Positions 16,548-25,981 of a DNA stretch of 64,000 nucleotides are shown piece after piece. The DNA is taken from NCBI RefSeq assembly GCF_040274945.1, contig NZ_JBEMAR010000001.1, forward strand, positions 446,271 through 510,270. Direction: 5' to 3'. A program made the translations under genes and the position numbers. The notes under the pieces were generated by a model. It did no database searches. It was not told the origin of the DNA and saw only the letters and a list, made by a program, of their open reading frames with translations. The stretch's first letter is position 1, and the number at the start of each line of letters is the position of its first letter. This DNA is from Carnobacterium_B sp040274945 (GTDB lineage: Bacteria > Bacillota > Bacilli > Lactobacillales > Carnobacteriaceae).

Positions 16548-18131
16548 TTATAGTAACGACGTTAATTCAACATCCGGATATTTATCTGCAAACCAACGAA
16601 GCGCAAATTGATTTTCAAACAAGAACAAGGGATTGCCAAAACGGTCACGCACCAATAAATTACGGCTGGAAGACATGTTCTCATCCAAATCGTCTGGCTT
16701 GATCCAACGTGCAATTTTACTCCCCATTGGTGTCATGATGATTTCTGAATTGTATTCATTTAACATTCGGTATTGAAAAACTTCAAATTGCAATTGTCCA
16801 ACTGCTCCAACAATGTAATCTTCCGTATGGAATGTTTTGTACAATTGAATAGCTCCTTCTTGAACTAGTTGTTGCACACCTTTATGGAATGATTTTTGTT
16901 TCATCACATTTTTAGCCTGAACTTTCATGAACATTTCCGGAGTAAATTGAGGTAATTTTTCATATTCTATATTTAACTTACCTTCAAAAATCGTATCCCC
17001 TATTTGAAAATTCCCAGTATCATAAAGTCCAATAATATCTCCTGCTACAGCGTGTTGAACAACTTCACGTGTTTCAGCCATAAACTGGGTTGAATTTGAT
17101 AGTTTCATTTTTTTATTTGTTCTCGCTAAAGTAACATCAATTCCACGATCAAAGATTCCTGAACAAATACGCACAAAAGCAATCCGATCTCGATGGGCAG
17201 GATTCATATTAGCTTGGATTTTAAATATAAAACCAGAAAATTCATTTGTTGTCGGTTCAATTTTTTCACCGTCCGTTGCAGTATGAGCTGTTGGGCTTGG
17301 TGCAAAATTAATAAATGTATTTAAGAATGTTTCTACTCCAAAATTAGTTAATGCTGACCCAAAGAATACGGGTGTTAATTTTCCAGCAGCAATTTTTTCT
17401 TCGGAAAATTCATTACCCGCTTCATTCAACAACTCAATATCTTCTAAAGCTTGAGTATATAAACTAGAAGCTTTAAGAGGATGATCGCCTTCGATTTCTC
17501 CATCTTTATTCAATTTGATGACTTTTTGTCCATTTAAACCATTAATTTCAGGACGATGCACTTCAATCGTTTTGTTGTAGTTATCATAAAGACCTAACAG
17601 ACCTTTTCCCATACCGATAGGCCAATTCATTGGATAAGAATCAATCTCTAGTACTTCTTCCAATTCTTCTAATAAATCAAGTGGTTCTCTTCCATCACGG
17701 TCCAATTTATTGATGAACGTGAAAATTGGAATGCCACGCATACGACAAACTTTAAATAGTTTTTTGGTCTGAGGCTCAATACCTTTTGCACTGTCAATAA
17801 CCATCACTGCACTATCAACGGCCATCAATGTACGATACGTATCTTCAGAAAAGTCCTCATGTCCTGGTGTATCTAAAATATTAATTCTTTTGTCTTTATA
17901 ATCAAATTGCATCACAGAGCTGGTTACAGAAATCCCACGTTGTTTTTCAATTTCCATCCAATCTGATTTAGCAAATTTCCCAGATTTTTTCCCTTTGACC
18001 GTACCAGCTTGACGAATTGCTCCACCAAATAACAATAATTGTTCTGTGATGGTCGTTTTACCTGCATCCGGATGGGAAATAATTGCAAATGTTTTTCGTG
18101 ATTCTACTTCATCTTTTAAATAGCTTTTCAT
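16548..18131 (-). CDS. prfC: Peptide chain release factor 3
   Basis: Translational GTPase RF3, which removes RF1/RF2 from the ribosome after peptide release. The 527 residues contain G1 SHPDAGKTT near residue 20, switch I RGISVTSS, G3 DTPGHEDFS and G4 NKLDRDGREP, followed by the domain II/III region. Full length. The start ATG has GAGGG upstream. It appears monocistronic, with an extended -10 promoter upstream and a terminator downstream. Confidence 0.97.
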   Translation of the reverse strand: MKSYLKDEVESRKTFAIISHPDAGKTTITEQLLLFGGAIRQAGTVKGKKSGKFAKSDWMEIEKQRGISVTSSVMQFDYKDKRINILDTPGHEDFSEDTYRTLMAVDSAVMVIDSAKGIEPQTKKLFKVCRMRGIPIFTFINKLDRDGREPLDLLEELEEVLEIDSYPMNWPIGMGKGLLGLYDNYNKTIEVHRPEINGLNGQKVIKLNKDGEIEGDHPLKASSLYTQALEDIELLNEAGNEFSEEKIAAGKLTPVFFGSALTNFGVETFLNTFINFAPSPTAHTATDGEKIEPTTNEFSGFIFKIQANMNPAHRDRIAFVRICSGIFDRGIDVTLARTNKKMKLSNSTQFMAETREVVQHAVAGDIIGLYDTGNFQIGDTIFEGKLNIEYEKLPQFTPEMFMKVQAKNVMKQKSFHKGVQQLVQEGAIQLYKTFHTEDYIVGAVGQLQFEVFQYRMLNEYNSEIIMTPMGSKIARWIKPDDLDENMSSSRNLLVRDRFGNPLFLFENQFALRWFADKYPDVELTSLL

Positions 18132-18238
18132 TCGTTATCCCTCATTTAAGTCTTTTTATTTATTCTAACTCAATCTTTGATTACATTCTTAGGTAATGCG
18201 AATACCTTAACCTGGCAGCCTATCTCATTAACTCAATT

Positions 18239-18247
18239 ATTATAGCA
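18239..18247 (-). promoter_or_regulatory. Extended -10 promoter of prfC
   Basis: TGCTATAAT on the minus strand (TATAAT at 18239-18244), about 108 bp before the prfC start. No good -35 hexamer is visible, which an extended -10 can tolerate. Confidence 0.45.
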
Positions 18248-18274
18248 TATTTAGTAGTGTATTTTATACCCTAT

Positions 18275-18826
18275 TCACTTTTTATTAAATCCATATTCTC
18301 CAACATACCCCTCAATAGACCAGATATTTACATTTGCTACTTCTGCTTCTTGCTCTGCTTCTTCAAGCTTACTTAAGTAAAGCTCATCGCCATTTTCATA
18401 TCCTACACGCGCTAATCCTTTTTCAACCATCACTTCTTGTATCAGTTCTCCATCTGCGTAAAGATAAGCCAAAACACGATTATAGTCATCTATTTTTTCA
18501 TGAGCAGGGTCATATTCTATCGATAATTTTTTTCCTTCTAAATAATTCGTTAAAAAGTCTTTCGCTTCTGTACCGTATGGCTGTGCAGAACCCGTTTTTG
18601 TCGTACTACTTTCTGGAGTGTCAATCAGCAATAACCGCAACTTCTTTTCTTCACCATCTTCAGTAAAGACGATTGTATCTCCGTCAATCGTTCTGACCAA
18701 CTCAATAGCTAATTGATCTTCTGCTACTGTAATAGGTGTTTCTTGCTGTTGATCGATAACAAATGATCCAGTAAAGAAAAGAATAAGCGCAATAATACCA
18801 GAAAAGATCTTCTTGTTTATTTTCAT
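18275..18826 (-). CDS. Thermonuclease (SNase) family secreted nuclease
   Basis: Staphylococcal nuclease-like Ca2+-dependent endonuclease, 183 residues. An uncleaved-anchor or signal-type hydrophobic segment spans about residues 6-24 (ISGIIALILFF-like), so the enzyme acts outside the membrane or tethered to it. Active-site features: DGDT, RLLLIDTPES (Arg and Asp), YGTEAKDFL and the second Arg in DDYNRVLAYLY. SD GGAGG precedes the ATG. No lipobox cysteine is present. It is not coupled to its neighbours. Confidence 0.9.
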   Translation of the reverse strand: MKINKKIFSGIIALILFFTGSFVIDQQQETPITVAEDQLAIELVRTIDGDTIVFTEDGEEKKLRLLLIDTPESSTTKTGSAQPYGTEAKDFLTNYLEGKKLSIEYDPAHEKIDDYNRVLAYLYADGELIQEVMVEKGLARVGYENGDELYLSKLEEAEQEAEVANVNIWSIEGYVGEYGFNKK

Positions 18827-18855
18827 CGTTGAACCTCCAGTTTAAATGCTTATAA

Positions 18856-18888
18856 AAAGGGTCTGAGACTATCTGTCTCAGACCCTTT
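18856..18888 (-). terminator. Terminator of the NADH oxidase gene
   Basis: A 14-bp perfect stem AAAGGGTCTGAGAC / GTCTCAGACCCTTT, loop of 5, with five T on the minus strand. It lies between nox and the nuclease gene. Confidence 0.88.
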
Positions 18889-18965
18889 CCTATTTTATTA
18901 TGAATCTTTTCAACTATCAAGCTTCAAAGATTTTAACGCTGTTACACATTAATTTATCTATTAGA

Positions 18966-20321
18966 TTATTTAGCTAATTGGTCTTCTTGATCACATGCTG
19001 CTTGAGCTAAAATGTTCAAGTAGTTCCAAGGACGATCAAAATATGGTTGGAAGAAGAAATCAACATATGCTAAATCTTCAATAGTCATTTTGTTTTGAAT
19101 AGCTAGTGAAAGTGTGTTGGCAGAAGCTGTTACATCATATTTAGACATAATTTGTCCACCAACGATGCGGTTTGTTCCTACTTCATAAACTAATTTCATA
19201 AAGACTTCTTCAGTTGTTGGCATAAATTCTGGACGGTAGTTGTCTTTAACGAAAACTGCGCGAACATCTAAACCAAAGTGTGCAGCACTATTAACATTTA
19301 CCCCAGTCGAACCAATGTTATATCCAAACAAGTAAAGACCTGAAGTCGATTGTGTTCCTCTGTATCTTACTTTAGGTTCAATAATATTTTTACCTACTAA
19401 AGTACCCATACGAACAGCGTTAGTTGCTAAAGGAATGTAAGCTGATCCGCCGTTTGGATTGTAATGAACTGCACAACTGTCTCCAGCTGCATAAATATCT
19501 TTATCACTTGTTCTCATGTAATCATCAACAAGGATTGCGCCATTTGGCATCATGTCAACTTTACCTTTTAATAATTCATTGTTTGGACGGAATCCTACAC
19601 ACAGAATAACTAAGTCTGCTTCGTAGTCTCCTACTGGAGTTGTTACAGATTTAACTGCACCATTTTCATCAGCATTAAATGACGTAACCGCTTGGTTCAA
19701 TGCTAATTTAATTCCACGTTCTTCTAAAGTGCTTTCTAATACATCCGTAAATTCTGGATCTAAGTATTTATTAAGAATACGGTCTAATCCATCAATTAAA
19801 GTTACTTGTTTACCTGATTGTTCAAATGCTTCTACTAACTCAATACCAATGTATCCTCCACCAACAATAACTACTTTTTTAGCTGTTTGATTTTGTTTGA
19901 TTACTTCTTCTGCTTGATTATAATTTTTACATAATAAAACATTTTTAGTTTCGATACCAGGAATTGGAGGTGTAATAGGCCAAGATCCAGTTGTATTTAC
20001 TAATTTGTCGTAAGATTCTTCAAATACTTCTCCAGTATTCATGTTTTCTACAACTACTTTTTTAGCTTGCGTATCAATACTTTTAACGTTGTGTTCCATG
20101 TTAACCTTTGCGCCCATTTGAGTTAATTCCTCAGGGTTTGAGTAGAACAAACCTGCTGGATCTTTCACAACTCCACCAACATACATTGCAATCCCGCAAG
20201 ATAAGAACGAAACATTATCATTTCTTTCAAAAATAGATACTTCCACAGATGGGTTTTCTTTTAATATTGTTTTTACAGCTGAGGTACCAGCATGTGTACA
20301 TCCGATAACGACTACTTTCAT
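18966..20321 (-). CDS. nox: FAD-dependent NADH oxidase (Nox / CoA-disulfide reductase family)
   Basis: A 451-residue flavoprotein of the water-forming NADH oxidase family, which regenerates NAD+ and lowers oxygen in lactic acid bacteria. The redox-active cysteine C42 is in SFLSCGIAMY, and H10 in GCTHAGTSA is conserved. A GGGYIGIEL Rossmann motif binds NADH and YAAGDSCA belongs to the FAD domain. A single catalytic cysteine fits Nox-2 type 4-electron reduction of O2; a CoA-disulfide reductase role cannot be excluded. SD AGGAGG. Flanked by terminators on both sides, so it is monocistronic. Confidence 0.93.
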   Translation of the reverse strand: MKVVVIGCTHAGTSAVKTILKENPSVEVSIFERNDNVSFLSCGIAMYVGGVVKDPAGLFYSNPEELTQMGAKVNMEHNVKSIDTQAKKVVVENMNTGEVFEESYDKLVNTTGSWPITPPIPGIETKNVLLCKNYNQAEEVIKQNQTAKKVVIVGGGYIGIELVEAFEQSGKQVTLIDGLDRILNKYLDPEFTDVLESTLEERGIKLALNQAVTSFNADENGAVKSVTTPVGDYEADLVILCVGFRPNNELLKGKVDMMPNGAILVDDYMRTSDKDIYAAGDSCAVHYNPNGGSAYIPLATNAVRMGTLVGKNIIEPKVRYRGTQSTSGLYLFGYNIGSTGVNVNSAAHFGLDVRAVFVKDNYRPEFMPTTEEVFMKLVYEVGTNRIVGGQIMSKYDVTASANTLSLAIQNKMTIEDLAYVDFFFQPYFDRPWNYLNILAQAACDQEDQLAK

Positions 20322-20385
20322 TATTTGTATCCTCCTATAAGGCCATTTAAATTATATGACTGCATTCATTTACCACAAAAAAAAA

Positions 20386-20430
20386 TTGTGATATAGTGTT
20401 CATGCTTTCACTCTGAACACTATATCACAA
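20386..20430 (-). terminator. Terminator after the AI-2E family gene
   Basis: A 17-bp perfect stem TTGTGATATAGTGTTCA and its complement with an 11-nt loop. On the minus strand nine T follow. It separates the transporter gene from nox. Confidence 0.92.
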
Positions 20431-20466
20431 ACTCTATAAAGAAAACAACAATTTATATGATCTTTT

Positions 20467-21561
20467 TTAAGTTGAAGCATGTTTTTTTCTGATCATAAAC
20501 ATATCTCTTAAATAAACAATAACTGTCTTAACTACCGCATACGTTGGAACTCCCAAGATCATTCCAAGAATACCTGCAATATTTCCAGCAACTAACAACA
20601 ATACAATAATGGTTAATGGATGGATTGATAATGTTTTCCCAATCACATTTGGTGAAATAAACGCACTGTCAATTTGTTGCACCACTAATACTACGAGCGC
20701 TACTAGTAAAGCTTGTGTTGGAGAAATCGTTAAAGCGATAAAGACTGCAGGGGCTGCCCCAATATAAGGACCGATATAAGGAATAATATTTGTAACTCCT
20801 GCAATGATCCCTAACAATAGTCCATAAGGCATTCCTGTAATCAAATAACCTAAATACGTAAATATTGCTACAAATAAACAGACTAAGGCTTGACCGCTAA
20901 TATAAGAAGCAATTGTCTCATTCATTTGGCCTAATAATTCAATCATTTGACCTCTGTACTCTTTTGGAAAAAATTTAGCCACCGCTGGTCGAAAGTTTTT
21001 TCCATCTTTAAACATATAGAATAAGATGATCGGCACAGTAAAAATGACAATTGTAGTATTCGCCAACGCGCCTACTAAAGTTCCAACACTTGCAGTCAAT
21101 GTTGTGAAAATTGTATTGGCAATATTTTCAATGGAAAGATCCATAGTACCTAAACTTTTTTCTAAATCAAAGTTTTCAAGCATTGGTCCTTGTAAAAGTT
21201 CATTAGAAAAATCTTCTAAAGTTTTTAAAAATGACGGTATACTCGTAATTAATTGCCCAACTTGTTCTAGTAAATTAGGAATAACTGAAACAGCTAAAAA
21301 TACTACAAAACCAAGGAATAGTAGAAAAACGATGATGATTCCATATTTTCGTTTGATTTTGATTTTTTCTAATTGGCCAATTACTGGATTTAATAAGTAA
21401 TATAAAAAACCTGCTACAATAAGTGGTGTAAACAATGTCGAAACAAATGTTGTCAATGGTTGAAAAATAAACTCAATTTTAGTGCTCATAAATATTAATG
21501 TTGCACTAACCAATAGCCAAACTGTCCAAAACATTAATTTTGATTTTTTAAAATAATCCAT
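20467..21561 (-). CDS. AI-2E family transporter
   Basis: Integral membrane protein of 364 residues with about eight hydrophobic segments, of the AI-2 exporter superfamily (PerM/YdbI/YtvI-like). Typical features are the C-terminal TGMPYGLLLGIIAGVTNIIPYIGPYIG stretch and the QQIDSAFISPNVIGK segment. Members export varied substrates (AI-2, ions in some halophiles), so the cargo is unknown here. It starts 22 nt after the M42 peptidase stop and is probably co-transcribed with it. Confidence 0.88.
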   Translation of the reverse strand: MDYFKKSKLMFWTVWLLVSATLIFMSTKIEFIFQPLTTFVSTLFTPLIVAGFLYYLLNPVIGQLEKIKIKRKYGIIIVFLLFLGFVVFLAVSVIPNLLEQVGQLITSIPSFLKTLEDFSNELLQGPMLENFDLEKSLGTMDLSIENIANTIFTTLTASVGTLVGALANTTIVIFTVPIILFYMFKDGKNFRPAVAKFFPKEYRGQMIELLGQMNETIASYISGQALVCLFVAIFTYLGYLITGMPYGLLLGIIAGVTNIIPYIGPYIGAAPAVFIALTISPTQALLVALVVLVVQQIDSAFISPNVIGKTLSIHPLTIIVLLLVAGNIAGILGMILGVPTYAVVKTVIVYLRDMFMIRKKHAST

Positions 21562-21582
21562 AAAAAAGTTAGTCCTCTCCGG

Positions 21583-22617
21583 TTAATCTAGCATATTGCT
21601 CATTAGATACTGCTCAATCAATTGTTCTGTTGCTGTGATCGATTCCACATGGGTTCTTTCATAAGCATGACTAGCTTCGATTCCTGCACCTACTAACGCA
21701 TGACGAACATCAGCACCAGCTTTCATAGCTGCAGATGCATCACTCCCGTAAAAAGGATAAATATCGAGTTGGTAAGGAATTCCTTCATCTTCACAAATTT
21801 GAGTTAGTTTTTTTCTCATTTCATAATGATAAGGACCACTTCCATCTTTGACACATATAGACACAGAGTATTCGTCTGTTTGTTGGTCATCTCCCATTGC
21901 ACCCATGTCAACCGCTAAATATTCGACCACTTTATCAGAGATATTCGAATTCCCCCCATACCCAATTTCTTCATTCGTTGAAATATAAAAGTGAGTTGTA
22001 TAAGGCAAGTTTATTTTTTCAATACTTATTTTTTTTAAAAATTGCAATAGTATAGCTACGCTTACTTTGTCATCTAAGTGACGCGATTTAATATAGCCGT
22101 TAGCTGTAATCTCAGTTCTAGGATCAAAACTAATAAAATCTCCTATAGAAATACCAAGTGCTTTTGTTTCCTCTTTAGTGTGTACTTTTTCATCAATCCG
22201 AACTTCCATATTATCTTGATTTCTCTCAGCAGTTCCTGCATCTTTATAAACGTGTACACTAGTTTGGTGCATCAGAATCGTACCAGATATATTTCCTTTA
22301 GCTGTATGAATCGTACAATACTCACCTTCAATAGCGTTGTAACGAAACCCACCAATTAAATCCAATTTAAGACGTCCATTTGGTTTGATTGCTCTTACCA
22401 TTGCTCCTAATGTGTCCACATGAGCTGTTACAAACCGTTGTTTTTGATGGTTTGTTCCTTTTACGGTAACCATTAAACTACCTTTATTTGTTTTTTTTGC
22501 TTCATATCCTATTTGTTTTAAATAGTTTTCAATGAAAGCGATAATTTCATACGTATTCCCTGTTGGAGAAGGGATCGTTGTTAATTTTTCAACCAGTTGA
22601 ATCGTTTTTTCATTCAT
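21583..22617 (-). CDS. M42 family metallopeptidase
   Basis: Cytoplasmic di-metal aminopeptidase or deblocking-type enzyme of about 344 residues. Metal and catalytic motifs: TAHVDTLG, RHLDDKVSV, NEEIGYGG, VDMGAMG and the C-terminal HAYERTH. I prefer the ATG at 22615-22617, which sits 8 nt after GGTGG; an upstream ATG (22632) is nearly fused to its AGGA. Distinct from the PepA-type M42 gene at 44.3 kb (different length and clear divergence). First gene of a pair with the AI-2E transporter. Confidence 0.9.
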   Translation of the reverse strand: MNEKTIQLVEKLTTIPSPTGNTYEIIAFIENYLKQIGYEAKKTNKGSLMVTVKGTNHQKQRFVTAHVDTLGAMVRAIKPNGRLKLDLIGGFRYNAIEGEYCTIHTAKGNISGTILMHQTSVHVYKDAGTAERNQDNMEVRIDEKVHTKEETKALGISIGDFISFDPRTEITANGYIKSRHLDDKVSVAILLQFLKKISIEKINLPYTTHFYISTNEEIGYGGNSNISDKVVEYLAVDMGAMGDDQQTDEYSVSICVKDGSGPYHYEMRKKLTQICEDEGIPYQLDIYPFYGSDASAAMKAGADVRHALVGAGIEASHAYERTHVESITATEQLIEQYLMSNMLD

Positions 22618-22771
22618 TACATTAACCACCATTCCTATGAATTATACTCTTTAGTATAGTTCATTCATTGAAATAAATAAAGAAGCTCTGAATAAAAGCC
22701 GTAGCTGTTTTCTTATAGATTCCTTTTATTAGTTATGGTACGATTTTAACTATGTAGAAAGAAGGGGTATT

Positions 22772-23206
22772 ATGGAATTTATTTGGACAACGGATTTAAG
22801 CTCTATCAACTATAAGGATGCTATAAAAATCAGAAAAAAAGTATTTGTAGAAGAACAACTTGTTCCACCAGAATTAGAAATTGATGACTTAGAAAATCAA
22901 ACACTCCATGTCATCGGCTACTTAGAAAATAAAGCAGTTTCCACAGCAAGAATCTATAAAAAAAATACAACTACATTCAAAATCCAACGAGTAGCCGTTT
23001 TAATGAACTTTCGTAAAAAGAATTTAGGTCATGAACTAATGATGGAGATAGAACGGTATGCTAAAGCACAGGAATTTAAAACACTCATGCTTGATGCACA
23101 AGACCATGCCTTAACTTTTTATGAAAAATTAGGTTATCACGTTGAAGGTGAAGGTTTTATGGATGCGGGCATCCCCCATCATTTAATGATAAAAAAGTTA
23201 GATTAA
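22772..23206 (+). CDS. GNAT family N-acetyltransferase
   Basis: A 144-residue acetyl-CoA-dependent acyltransferase of the ElaA-like type. The acetyl-CoA loop is seen as IQRVAVLMNFRKKNLGHEL, followed by LDAQDHALTFYEKLGYHVEG, and it ends in the ElaA-like GIPHHLMIKKL. SD AAGGGG. The substrate is unknown. Single plus-strand gene with a shared terminator downstream. Confidence 0.88.
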   Translation: MEFIWTTDLSSINYKDAIKIRKKVFVEEQLVPPELEIDDLENQTLHVIGYLENKAVSTARIYKKNTTTFKIQRVAVLMNFRKKNLGHELMMEIERYAKAQEFKTLMLDAQDHALTFYEKLGYHVEGEGFMDAGIPHHLMIKKLD

Positions 23207-23232
23207 TCATCAAATAAATTCCTGCACACACA

Positions 23233-23271
23233 AAAAGCACTGAAAAACAGAAGATGTTTTTCAATGCTTTT
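23233..23271. terminator. Bidirectional terminator after the acetyltransferase gene
   Basis: AAAAGCA-TGAAAAACA pairs with TGTTTTTCA-TGCTTTT, with one mismatch. On the minus strand it overlaps the last codons of the DUF3006 gene and is followed by T5. Confidence 0.8.
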
Positions 23272-23509
23272 CGTGTTGTTTTTTATTTAAAAGGTTTGCT
23301 CTCTTTTGCTTCATTTTAGCAAGTCTTTCCTCTGTTTCTTTTTTTAAAGGTTTAATAACAATAACTTGTTCATCTTCGATAGTCACTTCATACAACTCAC
23401 CAATGCGATAATTTTCTGGTAAGCAATCTTTTTTCACATGAATTAAAGGCCCTTCATCAGGTATGAAACGAGCCAATTCACCTTCTATTTCTTCAAGCAC
23501 CATCTTCAT
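23261..23509 (-). CDS. DUF3006 family protein
   Basis: Small protein of about 82 residues with the DUF3006 pattern MKMVLEEIEGELARFI, a CLPENYRIGELYEVTI middle, and a basic tail (KKETEERLAKMKQKRANLLNKK). The start at 23507-23509 follows AAGGGAG and overlaps the end of the upstream metallo-beta-lactamase gene by 17 nt. The pairing of DUF3006 with ComEC-like hydrolases is common in Firmicutes, but the job of DUF3006 is unknown. Last gene of a probable six-gene run. Confidence 0.75.
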   Translation of the reverse strand: MKMVLEEIEGELARFIPDEGPLIHVKKDCLPENYRIGELYEVTIEDEQVIVIKPLKKETEERLAKMKQKRANLLNKKQHEKH

Positions 23510-24515
23510 CAGGATTCTCTCCCTTTTCAGTTTGAATACTACAGGTTCCATCTTCATGAACCGTTAAAGTAATCGTACCATTTTCGATTGTTCCATAAAT
23601 CGGAATAGCCAGTTTTCTTAATCGGCCAAGCGCTTCTTTACCAGGATGTCCATAGCTGTTCGATTCTCCTGCTGAAAAGACTGCCAACTCAGGTTGACTT
23701 GCCTGAACCCATTCTTCACCAGTGCTAGTGTCTGATCCATGATGTCCCATTAAAATGAAATCAGCTGTTACATCTGCTCCAGATTCAACAATTTCTTTTT
23801 CAATATTTTGAGAGGCATCTCCACTGAATAATCCACTTACTTGATTAACAGTAATTTTGGTCACGATCGAATCATCATTTTGGTCATTATCTGACTGGTC
23901 ATTAGGACTTAGTACATCGATTTGAAAAGGCCCAATTTGATGCTTTTCTCCTGTTTTAGGTTCAGTATAGATTGCATTACTTGCATCTACAGCATCTAGT
24001 ACCCGCTCGTAAATCTTACTGGTGGCATCATTTCCATTCATCCAGACTTCTTTCACATCATAATAATTGATGATAAGATCTCCATACCCAATATGATCTG
24101 AATCATTGTGAGTAAATACAAGAAGATCAATCGTTCCGCCTGTTCCAACATATTCATCAAGCTGTTGAATAATTTTCTTATCTTTATCTTCATAACGCCC
24201 GCTATCTATTAAAATAGTTGTTCCGTCTTTCGCTTGAATAAGAGTTGCTGATCCTTGATTTGCATCTAAAAAACGGATCGTTGTTTCTTGATTTTTTGTC
24301 TTATCTACTTCTTCTTTTTCTTCTGCCTGAAAAATTGTGATCAGTTCTTCTTTAAACTGCTCTATTTTTCCACTTAAAGAAAGATCAGACTGTTTATTTT
24401 CTCCTAGAAATAATCCCATGAAGAAAACCAATAAGAGTACGACACCGGTGGAAATTAATTTTGTTCTTTGTTCTTTTTGTTTTTTTGTGATCTTTTTTTT
24501 CTTTCTATTTGCCAC
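23493..24515 (-). CDS. Membrane-anchored ComEC/Rec2-type metallo-beta-lactamase hydrolase
   Basis: 340 residues: a very basic N-terminus (MANRKKKKITKKQKEQR), one membrane segment at about 22-40, a charged coiled linker, then an MBL domain with HNDSDHIG near residue 135 and GDASQNIEKE and GHHGSDTSTG motifs. The basic start predicts the enzyme domain outside the cell. It resembles the hydrolase domain of ComEC but lacks the competence channel, so DNA uptake is not implied. Start is GTG (24513-24515) with GAGG upstream. It lies 72 nt after mgtE. Confidence 0.85.
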   Translation of the reverse strand: MANRKKKKITKKQKEQRTKLISTGVVLLLVFFMGLFLGENKQSDLSLSGKIEQFKEELITIFQAEEKEEVDKTKNQETTIRFLDANQGSATLIQAKDGTTILIDSGRYEDKDKKIIQQLDEYVGTGGTIDLLVFTHNDSDHIGYGDLIINYYDVKEVWMNGNDATSKIYERVLDAVDASNAIYTEPKTGEKHQIGPFQIDVLSPNDQSDNDQNDDSIVTKITVNQVSGLFSGDASQNIEKEIVESGADVTADFILMGHHGSDTSTGEEWVQASQPELAVFSAGESNSYGHPGKEALGRLRKLAIPIYGTIENGTITLTVHEDGTCSIQTEKGENPDEDGA

Positions 24516-24587
24516 AGATGTTCATCCTCTTCTAGCGCAAATACTTCTATCTTGTTTAGTTGTATTTACTATTTCAGTAATGCAGTT

Positions 24588-25952
24588 CTAGACTAAATAA
24601 TTCATAAATAATGCAGCAATATTAAAGTATATCAGCACACTAGTTAAATCTGTGAGTGTCGTGATAAAAGGGCCACTAGCCACTGCCGGATCAAATCCTA
24701 TTCTTTCCATTAAGATAGGTATAAAACTACCCGCAAGGTTGGCGATTGTGATAGCCGCCAGCATTGCAATACCAATTACTAATCCTAAAATGTAATTTTG
24801 TTGCCATAGTCCTACTGCTAAAAAAATCGTAACTCCCGTCACCACACCGGTAATTAAACCAGATGCTATTTCACTCAAAATTAATTTTCTAAAACTTCTC
24901 TTGTTATCATCGCTGTCTGCTAATTTACGGACCGCTACAGCTAATGATTGGGTTCCTGCATTACCCGCAGTTCCTGTGATTAACGAGATAAAAACAGCTA
25001 AAATGCTTGCCTCACTGATCATTTCTTCATAATTGCTAATTAAAGTAGATGTGCCAATGCCAAGGAATAATAATATGATTAACCATGGAAGTCTTTTTGA
25101 AGCGACAACAAATGGATTTTCAGATTTTTCATCTACATCGACCCCAGCCAACCCAGAGTAATCGCTGGCGGCTTCATCATTAATTACATCAATAATATCA
25201 TCAATCGTGATGATTCCAATTAATCGTTCTTCATTGTCTACTACTGGAATAGCTAAAAAGTCATAGTCTTGCATTGTACGTGCTACATCTCTTTGGTCAT
25301 CATTCACATTGACGTACACTAAGCGGTCTCCCATGATGTCGGAGATCATTTCATCGTCTTCATGTACGATTAAATCTCTTAATGAGATTACGCCCACTAA
25401 TTTTCTATTCAGTTCTACCACGTACACATAATAGATTGTCTCAGCTTCTGGCGCTTTCTTTTTTAAAATGGCCATAGCTGATTTTATTGTTTGATTCGCA
25501 AAAATTGAAACATACTCAGTTGTCATTATTGAACCTGCAGTATCGTCCTCATAATTCAATAATTTTTTAATTCCATCCGCATCTTCTGAAGGCATTAAAC
25601 TTAAATATTTTTTGATTGTTGCTGGTTCTAATTGATTCAACATATCTACTGCATTATCTCTGTACATCTCGCTTAACATATCTGCAGCATACTGAGGATT
25701 CATTTCTTCTAAATATTTTTCAACTGACTCTTCCTCTTCCTCAAGGACTTCAAACATATCTGCCATTTCTTTAGGAGATAAAAAATTGTATAAGTCTAAT
25801 CGTTCATTGTCGGATAAAGAAAGATACACTTGGCTTTGTTCGTAAACGTGCAATTCTAAAAATCTCTCTCTAAATAAGATGATATCTTGGGCAGCCAAAT
25901 AATCTTTTAGTTGTTCTATTTGTTCTTCAAATTCCATTTGTACTTCTTTCAA
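24588..25952 (-). CDS. mgtE: Magnesium transporter MgtE
   Basis: Homodimeric Mg2+ channel-type transporter, 454 residues. The order is an N-domain of helical repeats (residues 1-130), two CBS domains (about 135-255, with MTTEYVSIFANQTI and IPVVDNEERLIGIITIDD), a plug helix, and five membrane helices with GTAGNAGTQ and the pore motif near FDPAVASGP. The start is TTG at 25950-25952, 8 nt after AAAGGGG; the next ATG (25937) has no SD. It begins 29 nt after rluD, in the relQ-nadK-rluD run. Confidence 0.94.
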   Translation of the reverse strand: MKEVQMEFEEQIEQLKDYLAAQDIILFRERFLELHVYEQSQVYLSLSDNERLDLYNFLSPKEMADMFEVLEEEEESVEKYLEEMNPQYAADMLSEMYRDNAVDMLNQLEPATIKKYLSLMPSEDADGIKKLLNYEDDTAGSIMTTEYVSIFANQTIKSAMAILKKKAPEAETIYYVYVVELNRKLVGVISLRDLIVHEDDEMISDIMGDRLVYVNVNDDQRDVARTMQDYDFLAIPVVDNEERLIGIITIDDIIDVINDEAASDYSGLAGVDVDEKSENPFVVASKRLPWLIILLFLGIGTSTLISNYEEMISEASILAVFISLITGTAGNAGTQSLAVAVRKLADSDDNKRSFRKLILSEIASGLITGVVTGVTIFLAVGLWQQNYILGLVIGIAMLAAITIANLAGSFIPILMERIGFDPAVASGPFITTLTDLTSVLIYFNIAALFMNYLV

Positions 25953-25981
25953 GGGCTACACCCCTTTCTAAGTTCGTTCCA

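Noticed and set aside
18334..18666. 110-codon open frame on the plus strand
   Set aside because: It is antisense to the thermonuclease gene, is Leu/Ser/His-rich in composition, has no ribosome site and resembles no family.
18702..18920. 72-codon minus-strand frame between nox and the nuclease gene
   Set aside because: It runs across the nox terminator hairpin into the nuclease gene in another frame; no ribosome site.
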